In this document: one piece after another, positions 7,260 through 13,866 of the stretch
Numbering within the stretch: position 1 is the stretch's first letter
How the letters are laid out: every line of letters begins with the position of its first letter
Assembly (NCBI GenBank): GCA_036562635.1
Contig: DATCJU010000001.1
Coordinates: 1-16,430, forward strand
Length of the DNA: 16,430 nucleotides
From: DATCJU01 sp036562635
GTDB lineage: Bacteria; Actinomycetota; Actinomycetes; Mycobacteriales; Pseudonocardiaceae
Reading direction: 5' to 3'
Notes under the pieces: model-generated
The model's database searches: none
Seen by the model: only the letters and a program-made list of their open reading frames with translations
Told to the model about the DNA's origin: nothing
Made by a program: the position numbers and the translations under genes

Positions 7260-8059
7260 GCAGCACCACCCAGCCCGAGGTGAGCGAGCAGAGCACCGAC
7301 CAGCGGCGTTACGTGCGACCCTACGGTGACACCACCGGGGACGGCATGGTGCAGCTGTCGTTCACCCTGCCGCTGCCGCACGGGCCGCGGGCCGAGGCCG
7401 CCGCCCAGCAGCTGGCCGCCAAGATGGGCCTGGATCCGGCGCTGGTGGTGCACTCCCACGCCGTGGGGGAGGACTTCACCTTCTTCGTCGTCTACGGCTC
7501 GGTGAAGCATCTGGTGGACCTGCAGCAGGTGCAGGTGGTGGAGCGGGAGTACCCGCTGCTGACTCCCGCCGAGGTCAACACCGAGGTGCGGCGGCTGCTG
7601 CGACGCAAGCTGGTCGTGGTGGGCGCCTGCATCGGCACCGACGCCCACACCGTGGGCATCGACGCGATCCTCAACATCAAGGGTTTCGCCGGGGAGAAGG
7701 GCCTGGAGTACTACCGGGAACTGCGGGTGATCAACCTGGGGGCGCAGGTTCCGGTGCCGGAGCTGGTCAAGCGGGCCCGAGCGGAGCGGGCCGACGCGGT
7801 GCTGGTGTCCCAGGTGGTCACCCAGCGCAACGCGCACGTGCTCAACACCCAGGAGATGGCCGCGGCGTTCCGGGAGGCGATGGGGGACCAGCGGCCCATC
7901 CTGGTCGCCGGTGGGCCTCGCTTCGACCCGTTGATGGCCGACGAGCTGGGGGTGGACCGGGTGTTCGGCCGTGGCACCACACCCGGTGAGGTGGCCAGTT
8001 ACCTGGTGCACGCGGTCGCGCAGCGGATCGCCCGGCGCAAGGAGAAGGAGAACGCGTGA
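7256..8059 (+). CDS. kamE: Lysine 5,6-aminomutase, beta subunit (B12- and PLP-binding)
   Basis: This is the small subunit of lysine 5,6-aminomutase, which carries both the cobalamin and the lysine that holds PLP. The 267-residue product has the base-off B12-binding signature D129-A-H131-T-V-G134 within GTDAHTVGIDAILNIKG. H131 is the cobalt ligand (His133 in the clostridial protein). K142, in NIKG, corresponds to the PLP lysine (Lys144 there); the shared offset of two residues supports both matches. A Rossmann-like B12 domain follows, with NLGAQVPVPELV and VAGGPRFDPLMADELGVDRVFGRG-type segments. ATG 7256 overlaps the kamD stop, and GGAGGAGG (7238-7245) is upstream. No genes for the reactivating factors of this mutase are in the window. 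Confidence 0.95.
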   Translation: MSSTTQPEVSEQSTDQRRYVRPYGDTTGDGMVQLSFTLPLPHGPRAEAAAQQLAAKMGLDPALVVHSHAVGEDFTFFVVYGSVKHLVDLQQVQVVEREYPLLTPAEVNTEVRRLLRRKLVVVGACIGTDAHTVGIDAILNIKGFAGEKGLEYYRELRVINLGAQVPVPELVKRARAERADAVLVSQVVTQRNAHVLNTQEMAAAFREAMGDQRPILVAGGPRFDPLMADELGVDRVFGRGTTPGEVASYLVHAVAQRIARRKEKENA

Positions 8060-8454
8060 GCAGCAACCTGGTGGAGGGGTTCAGCGTCACCCACCGCCGT
8101 TACGTGCCGCACAGCCACGCCCACTACGGCGGGAACCTGGTGGACGGCGCCTTCAGCCTGGGTCTGTTCGGGGACGTGGCCACCGAGCTGTGCATCCGCA
8201 CGGACGGGGACGAGGGCCTGTTCGCCGGTTACAGCCAGGTGGAGTTCCTGGCGCCGGTGCTGGCCGGGGACGTCATCGAGGCCACGGCCACGCTGACCCG
8301 GATCGGTAACCGCTCCCGTGGGATCACCTTCGAGGCGCGGGTGGTGTGCCGGGCCAATCCCGAGCGGGGGCCGTCGGCCGCCGACGTGCTGGATCCGCCG
8401 ATCGTGGTGACCCGTGCGGTGGGCACCGTCGTGGTGCCCACACCCGCCTCCTGA
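8056..8454 (+). CDS. kal: 3-aminobutyryl-CoA ammonia-lyase (hot-dog fold)
   Basis: This 132-residue hot-dog-fold protein fits Kal, which removes ammonia from L-3-aminobutyryl-CoA to form crotonyl-CoA, the last step specific to lysine in this route. It has HAHYGGNLVDGAFSLGLFGD (19-38), with the YGGNLVDGA core typical of Kal, then a central GYSQVEFLAPVLAGDVIEAT segment like the acyl-CoA-binding strand of hot-dog dehydratases. Its length matches known Kal proteins (about 130). GTG 8056 overlaps the kamE stop, and GGAGAAGGAG (8041-8050) lies 5 nt upstream. It is the last gene of the operon and is followed by a 19-bp-stem hairpin. A generic hot-dog thioesterase would be the alternative on sequence alone, but operon context argues for Kal. 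Confidence 0.88.
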   Translation: MSSNLVEGFSVTHRRYVPHSHAHYGGNLVDGAFSLGLFGDVATELCIRTDGDEGLFAGYSQVEFLAPVLAGDVIEATATLTRIGNRSRGITFEARVVCRANPERGPSAADVLDPPIVVTRAVGTVVVPTPAS

Positions 8455-8466
8455 CCGTCACTTTCG

Positions 8467-8526
8467 ACCACGGGCCACACCTGGCTGGGTTCGCTCCGCC
8501 GAGTGCCGCCAGGTGTGGCCCGTGGT
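8467..8526 (+). terminator. Long hairpin after kal, probable operon terminator
   Basis: CCACGGGCCACACCTGGC (8468-8485) pairs perfectly with GCCAGGTGTGGCCCGTGG (8508-8525). The outer A-T pair 8467/8526 extends the stem to 19 bp around a 22-nt loop. It begins 12 nt after the kal stop and ends about 20 nt before the tspO start. There is no U-tract, which is usual in actinomycetes. It would isolate tspO from the lysine operon, or act as a 3' stabiliser. Confidence 0.65.
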
Positions 8527-8546
8527 GTGTGGGGCATCCGAGGCGC

Positions 8547-9059
8547 ATGGAGGCCAACTCGACGTCTGCGACACGGCCGGCCCGCACCCCGCAGGCCCAA
8601 CTGTTGGGTCTGGTGGGGTTCGCGGCGGCCACGGTGGCCGCCGCGGCGCTCGGTGGGGTGGCGGCGGGAAGTTCCGGGGAGGACTACCAGCAGCTGCGGC
8701 GCCCGTCGTGGGCGCCGCCGTCGTGGCTGTTCGGTCCGGTGTGGACCGCGTTGTACGTGCTCATCGCCGTGGCCGGGTGGCTGGTGTGGCGTGCCCTCGG
8801 GTGGAGGGGTGCCCGCCGGGAGCTGACCTTGTACGCGGCGCAGCTGGTGCTCAACGCGGCGTGGACCCCGTTGTTCTTCCTGGCTCGTCGCTACGGGCTG
8901 GCGTTCGCCGAGATCGTCGCCCTGGACGTGGTGCTGCTGGCCACCGTGGTCACGTTCTGGCGGCGTCACCGCCTGGCCGGGGCGCTGTTGGTGCCCTACC
9001 TGTGCTGGGCGTTGTTCGCCACGGCGCTGAACCTGGCGATCTGGCGGCTCAACCGCTGA
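8547..9059 (+). CDS. tspO: TspO/MBR family (tryptophan-rich sensory) membrane protein
   Basis: This is a five-helix membrane protein of the TspO/peripheral benzodiazepine receptor family, which binds porphyrins, haem and related ligands and is often tied to stress or tetrapyrrole handling. The 170-residue product has a polar start and then helices at about 18-42, 62-84, 94-113, 118-138 and 144-166. Family motifs are plain: RRPSWAPPSWLFGPVWTALY (51-70), LNAAWTPLFF (102-111) and PYLCWALFATALNLAIW (150-166). I start at ATG 8547, since upstream sequence in this frame overlaps kal and the terminator hairpin. The Shine-Dalgarno is weak (GAGG, 3 nt away), so the exact start is less sure than the gene. 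TspO and B12 synthesis both touch tetrapyrrole chemistry, but its place beside the B12-dependent mutase operon may be chance. Confidence 0.88.
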   Translation: MEANSTSATRPARTPQAQLLGLVGFAAATVAAAALGGVAAGSSGEDYQQLRRPSWAPPSWLFGPVWTALYVLIAVAGWLVWRALGWRGARRELTLYAAQLVLNAAWTPLFFLARRYGLAFAEIVALDVVLLATVVTFWRRHRLAGALLVPYLCWALFATALNLAIWRLNR

Positions 9060-9097
9060 CCGTGAGTCGCCGTGCGCCCTGGTCCTGCTCGTTTCCT

Positions 9098-9158
9098 GCG
9101 GTACCCGCGGATGCGGTGTACCGCGGGGCGGGGGCGCTGTGGCCCCGGCTGCGGCCAC
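9098..9158 (+). terminator. Two small stem-loops between convergent tspO and the zinc-finger gene
   Basis: GCGGTAC (9098-9104) pairs with GTACCGC (9118-9124), 7 bp with a 13-nt loop. GTGGCC (9139-9144) pairs with GGCCAC (9153-9158), 6 bp with an 8-nt loop. They lie in the 187-nt gap where tspO and the minus-strand zinc-finger gene converge, where termination is expected. The stems are short and could be chance in GC-rich DNA. I see nothing else in this gap. Confidence 0.3.
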
Positions 9159-9246
9159 GGTGGCGGTTTCGTGCGGGTGACGCGCACACCGTCGCCGACC
9201 GGGGCTTCTCCTCGGACGGCGATGTGGCGGTGAGTCGATGGTGTGG

Positions 9247-9507
9247 CTAGACGACGGCCTCGTCCACATAGCACCAACGCCACTCCTCACCCGGTTCGAA
9301 CGACTGGATCACCGGGTGGCCGGTCGCGCGGTGGTGCATGGTGGCGTGGCGGTACGGGGAGGAGTCGCAGCAGCCGACGTGCCCGCAGCTCAGGCACAAC
9401 CGTAGGTGCACCCATCGGGTTCCGAGGGCCAGGCACTCCTCGCATCCCTGCGGGGTTCTGGCGGTCACCGGCTGAAGGTTCTGCACGTGGACGCAGCCAG
9501 GGGTCAC
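9247..9507 (-). CDS. Stand-alone UBP-type zinc-finger protein
   Basis: The product is a small (86-residue) zinc-binding protein made up almost wholly of one UBP-type (ubiquitin carboxyl-terminal-hydrolase-like) zinc finger. From GTG 9507 the cysteines and histidines fall at C5, H7, C22, C25, C38, C41, H43, C46, H54, H58 and H64, in the order expected for the domain. Characteristic stretches are GCEECLALGTRWVHLRLC, CGHVGCCDSS and ATGHPVIQSFEPGEEWRWCY. I prefer GTG 9507 because GGGAG lies 6 nt upstream. GTG 9546 and ATG 9540 are possible in-frame starts without well-spaced ribosome sites. In eukaryotes this domain binds the free C-terminal Gly-Gly of ubiquitin; the bacterial ligand is unknown. 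The gene is divergent from a Na+/H+ antiporter gene with 189 nt between them. From memory, the two domains also occur near each other or fused in other actinobacteria. Confidence 0.85.
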   Translation of the reverse strand: MTPGCVHVQNLQPVTARTPQGCEECLALGTRWVHLRLCLSCGHVGCCDSSPYRHATMHHRATGHPVIQSFEPGEEWRWCYVDEAVV

Positions 9508-9696
9508 GGCGGTCTCCCATCGTCGCCAGGCACCGCCCATCCTCACCCGGACGGAGCAGCATGGGAAGGGTCGCGGGCCTGGTGATGTCGTCGTTCAGCG
9601 GGACGGGTGACCGGGTACCGGTGCGCACCGCCCCGTGCGCCGGGCCAGGCGCCGTTATCGTCGCTGTCGTCCCGGGCCCTGGCAGGGGAGGCCGCC

Positions 9697-11274
9697 ATGA
9701 CCGGAGTTCCTCTGTTCGTCCTGGTGTTCGCGGCCAGCATCGTCGCGGGGGTGGCGCGGTGGCTGGGGCTGCCGTCCGCGGTCCTGTTGATGGTCGCGGG
9801 GGTGGCCGCGTCCTTCCTGCCCGGGATTCCCGACTACGAGCTCGACCCGGAGGTGGTGCTGTTCCTGGTGCTGCCGCCGTTGTTGTACGCGGCGGCGGTG
9901 GACAGCTCCTTCGTGAGTTTCCGGGCCAACCTGCGTCCCATCGGGTTGCTGTCGGTGGGACTGGTGTTGTTCACCGCGCTGGTCGTCGGGTTGGTGGCCT
10001 ACGCGGTGATCCCGAGCCTGCCGCTGGCCGCAGCGTTCGTCCTGGGCGCGGTCGTCGCCCCACCGGACGCGGTGTCGGCCACGGCGATTGCCCGCCGGAT
10101 CGGCCTGCCCCGGCGGATCGTCACGATCCTGAGCGGGGAGAGCCTGGTCAACGACGCCACCGCCCTCACCGCCTACCGGGTGGCGGTGGCGGCCGTGGTC
10201 GGTGGGAGTTTCTCGCTGGCGCACGCCGCCGGGGAGTTCGCGGTCGCCGCGATCGGTGGTGTCGGGGTGGGCCTGGTGGTGGGGTCGGCGCTGCACTGGG
10301 TGCGGCTGCGCCTGGACCAGCCGCCACTGGAGAACACCCTGGAGCTGCTGGTGCCCTTCGGTGCCTACTACGTCGCCGAGCACATCCACGCCTCCGGGGT
10401 GCTCGCGGTGATCACGGCCGGGCTCTACCTGGGGCACCGGGCCCCGGAGGGCACCTACGCCACCCGCTTGTTGGCCACCTCGATCTGGAAGGTCATCACC
10501 TTCGTGCTCGAGTCGGTGGTGTTCGCCCTCATCGGCCTGCAGCTGCGGGACATCCTGGCCGAGCAGCCCTACCCGGTGGGGCAGCTGGCCCTGTACGCCA
10601 CGGTGGTCGTGGCCACCGTGATCGTGTCGCGGTTCGTGTGGGTGTTCCCCACGACCTATCTGCCGCGGCGACTGTTCCGACGACTACGGGACCAGGATCC
10701 CGCACCACCGTGGCAGTACGCGGTCGTCGTCAGCTGGGCCGGGCTGCGCGGGGTGGTGTCCCTGGCCGCGGCGTTCGCCGTCCCGCTGCAGACCGACGCC
10801 GGGCAACCCTTCCCGGCGCGGGAACTGATCCTGTTCCTGACCTTCTGCGTCATCTTTGCGACCGTGGTGCTGCAGGGGCTGACCCTGCCGGGGGTGATCC
10901 GCCTGTTGGGTGTGCAGGCCAAGGAGGACTACCACGACAACCTGGCCGAGGCCGCCGCGCAGCAGCAGGCGGCGCGGGCGGCCCTGGAACGGTTGGAGCA
11001 GGTGGTGCGGGAGGACGGGACTCCACCACCGGAGGGGGTGGTGGAGAGCCTGCGCATCCTGACCGAGCGTCGTTCCCTGGCCGCATGGGAACGCCTGGGG
11101 TCGAACACCGAGGAGACCCCCAGTGCCGCGTTCCGCCGCCTGCGGCGGGAGATGCTCGCCGCCGAGCGGGAGGTGTTCGTGCGGCTGCGAGACGAGCAGC
11201 GGATCGACGACGAGGTGCTGCGTCGGGTGCTGCGGGAACTGGACCTGGAGGAAGCGATGCTCGCCCGGGAGTGA
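9697..11274 (+). CDS. CPA1-type Na+/H+ antiporter (NhaP/Nhe-like)
   Basis: This is a cation/proton antiporter of the plasma membrane for sodium, pH or potassium balance. The 525-residue product has about 12 hydrophobic segments up to about residue 410, then a charged cytoplasmic tail of about 115 residues rich in A, E, R and L that is likely helical. Family signatures are LFLVLPPLLYAAAVD (55-69), APPDAVSATAIARRIGLP (121-138) and the catalytic ND pair in GESLVNDATAL (N152, D153), plus SWAGLRGVVSLAAAFAVP further on. The N-D pair rather than D-D suggests electroneutral exchange, as in other CPA1 members. I chose ATG 9697 for its AGGGGAG (9684-9690) 6 nt upstream; upstream in-frame sequence to 9607 lacks a ribosome site. 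A TATCGT hexamer at 9656-9661 is a possible -10. The gene ends just before a 46-bp palindrome. Confidence 0.9.
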   Translation: MTGVPLFVLVFAASIVAGVARWLGLPSAVLLMVAGVAASFLPGIPDYELDPEVVLFLVLPPLLYAAAVDSSFVSFRANLRPIGLLSVGLVLFTALVVGLVAYAVIPSLPLAAAFVLGAVVAPPDAVSATAIARRIGLPRRIVTILSGESLVNDATALTAYRVAVAAVVGGSFSLAHAAGEFAVAAIGGVGVGLVVGSALHWVRLRLDQPPLENTLELLVPFGAYYVAEHIHASGVLAVITAGLYLGHRAPEGTYATRLLATSIWKVITFVLESVVFALIGLQLRDILAEQPYPVGQLALYATVVVATVIVSRFVWVFPTTYLPRRLFRRLRDQDPAPPWQYAVVVSWAGLRGVVSLAAAFAVPLQTDAGQPFPARELILFLTFCVIFATVVLQGLTLPGVIRLLGVQAKEDYHDNLAEAAAQQQAARAALERLEQVVREDGTPPPEGVVESLRILTERRSLAAWERLGSNTEETPSAAFRRLRREMLAAEREVFVRLRDEQRIDDEVLRRVLRELDLEEAMLARE

Positions 11275-11284
11275 CCGGGCGGGT

Positions 11285-11330
11285 GTGCTGGTGTCCGTGC
11301 CCGCTCGCGAGCGGGCACGGACACCAGCAC
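11285..11330. terminator. Perfect 46-bp palindrome, probable bidirectional terminator
   Basis: The two 23-nt halves are exact reverse complements with no loop bases: the left half runs 11285-11307 from GTGCTGGTGTCC, the right half 11308-11330 to GGACACCAGCAC. It starts 10 nt after the antiporter stop and ends 30 nt before the helD stop on the opposite strand. It therefore sits exactly where two convergent transcripts must end, and its symmetry lets it act on both. No U-tract flanks either side. Confidence 0.75.
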
Positions 11331-11360
11331 GGTTCCGTCGGCGTGGCATCGGGTGTCCCG

Positions 11361-13666
11361 TCAGTGCCCGGGGGCGTGGCGGGGGCGTAGTCGGTCCAGC
11401 GCCGCCGGCAGCGGACCGCTGTGGACCACTCCCAGGTGCCGGGTGGCGCGGGTCAACGCCACGTACAGGTCGTTGCGGCCCTGCGGGGAGGCGTCCAGGA
11501 TCTGCTGCGGCTCGACCACGATCACCGTGTCGAACTCCAGGCCCTTGGCCTGGTCCACGGTCAGCACCGCCACGGGGTGGTCCACCTCGGGTAGTTGTCC
11601 GATCCGGGTGTCGGGCACGGTGGCACGTACTGCCGCGCCCAGCTCCGCGGCCCGGCAGGTCGGCACGATCACCGCGAGGGTCCCCGGACGTACCAGGGCT
11701 GCTTCCGCCACGACCAGTTCACCCAGCCGGGTGGCCAGCTCGGCAGGGGGTGCCGGGCAGCGCCACGGGGCGGTCCCGGTGTGCCGCACCGAACGCGGAG
11801 GTTCGACCGACGGGTCGAGCTCGGCGAGCACCGCGGCGGCGACCTCCATGATCTCGGCCGGGGTGCGGTAGTTGACGGTCAGCTGTTCCAGGAGCCACCG
11901 GTCGGCCACGTACGGTGCCAGGACCTGCTCCCAGGAGGCGGGGCCGGCGGGACTGCCGGTCTGTGCCAGATCCCCGACGACGGTCATCCATCGGCTGGGG
12001 CAGCGGCGCATCAGCATCCGCCACGCCATGTCCGACAGTTCCTGGGCCTCGTCGACGATGACGTGCCCGAACACCCAGGTGCGGTTGGCGGCGGCCCGCT
12101 CGGCCGTGGTCAGGTGCGGTCGTTCCTCGTGCCGTTCGGCCAGGTCCTCGGCCTGCAGCAGGTCCACGGCGGTCAGCACCTCGGGTTCACTGCCGTCGTC
12201 CAGTTCTAGGGGGCGGGATCCGTGGGTGATGTCCAGCACGCCCTGGGCGTAGTCGATCCGGGCCCGACGGGCCCGCTGGGCGCGTTCCCGGTCGGCCCGG
12301 TCGTCCCAGCCCAGCAGTTCGGCCGCCTCGTCCAGCAGCGGCACGTCCGCCGCGCTCCAGCCGCCGTCGGGGGCCCGCAGCAGTGCGGCACGTTCGGTCT
12401 CGGTCAGGTGCGGGGCGGCGCTGGCCAGCCGGTCGGCGCTGGAGAACAGGTCCGCCAGCAGCTGTTCGGGGGTCAGCACCGGCCACAGCTCCGCCAGGGC
12501 GTCCTGCACTGCGGGGTCCTGGTGCAGCTCGTGGCGGATGTCGGCCACCTCGGCCTCGTCCAACAGGTTCTCCCCGCCCAGCGGGTCGGCACCCACCTCG
12601 TCGGCGACCTGCCGGGCCAGGGCGTCCACGACCTGCTGCACGAAGATCGGGCGGGCCAGGTTGTGGGGCAGCCCGGTGCGGCGGGCACGGTCCCGGGCCG
12701 CCCGGCAGGTGTGCGGGTGCAGGTACACCCGGTACTGGTCGGTGGTGATCTCCCACGCCTGTTCGGGCACCTGTTGCCGGTCCCGCACCGCGGCGGCCAC
12801 CACCTCGACCATGTCCGGTCGGCCCTTGAGGGCGACGGCCTGGGGTGATTCGGGGCGGCGGGCGCTGATGCCCGGGTACAGGTCGCCGATGGTGGTCAGC
12901 AGCACGTCGGTCTCGCCCAGGGAGGGCAGCACCTGGTCGATGTAGCGCAGGAACGCGGGGTTGGGGCCGACGACCAGCACACCCCGCCGTGCCAGGTGCT
13001 CCCGGTGCGTGTACAGCAGGTAGGCGGCGCGGTGCAGGGCGACCGCGGTCTTCCCGGTACCCGGTCCGCCCTGGACGACCAGTACCCCGCGGTGCTCGCA
13101 GCGGATGATGCGGTCCTGTTCGGCCTGGATGGTGCGGACGATGTCGTGCATCCGTCCGGTGCGATGCGCGTCGAGGGCGGCCAGCAGCGCGGCTTCCCCG
13201 ACCAGGTCACCGGTCTGCGGGGCGCCGTCGGGGGCAGGGTGAGCAGTTCGTTGTCCAGGCCGACGACGGTGCGCTGCCGCAGCCGGATGTGGCGACGCCG
13301 CCGCACCCCCTGCGGGTCGACCCCGGTGGCCAGGTAGAAGGGGCGGGCGGCGGGGGCACGCCAGTCCACCAGCAGGGGCTCGTCCTGGGTGTCGTCGACG
13401 AGGCCGATACGGCCGATGTGGCGGCACTGCCCGTCCTGCAGGTCCAGCCGGCCGAAACACAACCCGTTCTCCGCGGCGCGCAGCTGCGCCAACCGCCGGG
13501 TGTGGTGGGTGATGGCGATGTCCCGTTCCAGCAGGCTCCGGGGGGTGTCGGCGGATTCCCGCAGGACGCGGGCCAGATGCGCCGAGGTCTGTTTTCGCAG
13601 GTCGTCGAGCCTCTTGTAGAGCATGGAGACGTACCGCTGCTCACGAACGATCTCCTCGCTTGACAA
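11361..13666 (-). pseudogene. helD: HelD-type UvrD-family helicase, one frameshift near 13230-13234
   Basis: HelD is an SF1 ATPase that binds RNA polymerase and clears or recycles stalled enzyme; some actinobacterial relatives also protect against rifamycins. The N-terminal part (about residues 1-145) is read in one frame and the rest in another. Restoring one C to the minus-strand CCCCC run (plus-strand G run 13230-13234) joins LDNELLTLP to DGAPQTGDLVGEAALL and gives about 768 residues, near the family length. Landmarks are an N-terminal coiled coil beginning SSEEIVREQRYVSMLYKRL, Walker A GGPGTGKT near 200, Walker B VIVDEAQELSD near 535, GDLAQTGSPAG, KGLEFDTVIVV, and LYVALTRATRHLG near 740. 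No other lesion is seen. I start at TTG 13666, which has GGAGG 5 nt upstream. It may be a true pseudogene, a sequencing error in the G/C run, or less likely a programmed shift. Confidence 0.85.
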
Positions 13667-13689
13667 TTCTTCCTCCAATTCTGTAAAAT
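13660..13689 (+). promoter_or_regulatory. Consensus-like sigma-70 promoter, rightward, overlapping the helD start
   Basis: TTGACA (13660-13665) and TAAAAT (13684-13689) are separated by 18 nt on the plus strand, an unusually good match for a housekeeping promoter in so GC-rich a genome. Transcription would start near 13696 and run toward lnt with a leader of about 170 nt. The element overlaps the helD start codon and the inverted repeat CCAATT-CTGTAA-AATTGG (13675-13692), so its use could interfere with helD expression. The AT-rich patch to about 13765 may also hold the helD promoter, but no clear minus-strand hexamer pair was found. Confidence 0.45.
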
Positions 13690-13854
13690 TGGCTGAGGAG
13701 ATTTATTGCTTTTGTCTTCGATTCGCGGATTTTTCACTGTAGCGCTTTTCTTGGCGTTTTCGTAGTGCGCCCCGACCGGCGGTTCGCCGACGCGACCACC
13801 GCGTGGGTCGACCAGCTCGTGGTGCCCGTGCGGCCGCACGGTGGGGGACGCCCG

Positions 13855-13860
13855 TAGGCT
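13855..13860 (+). promoter_or_regulatory. Candidate -10 box for leaderless lnt transcription
   Basis: TAGGCT lies exactly 6 nt before the GTG start of lnt, and no Shine-Dalgarno is present before that start. This matches the TANNNT spacing of actinobacterial leaderless promoters. The same 6-nt spacing is seen at the ABC permease start at the left end of the window. No convincing -35 hexamer is visible. Confidence 0.45.
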
Positions 13861-13866
13861 GATCCG

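Noticed and set aside
9062..9250. Possible 62-residue ORF between tspO and the zinc-finger gene
   Set aside because: It has no ribosome site, a Trp/Arg-rich composition without a recognisable motif, and contains the two small stem-loops expected between convergent genes.
9243..11390. 715-codon plus-strand frame covering the zinc-finger and antiporter genes
   Set aside because: It is a shadow in another frame with Gly/Arg-rich product. The antiporter frame has membrane helices and the ND motif.
13667..13866. Rifamycin-associated promoter element before helD
   Set aside because: I looked for the inverted repeat reported upstream of rifamycin-resistance genes (GGGGCTTGC...GCAAGCCCC) and did not find it in the helD-lnt gap.
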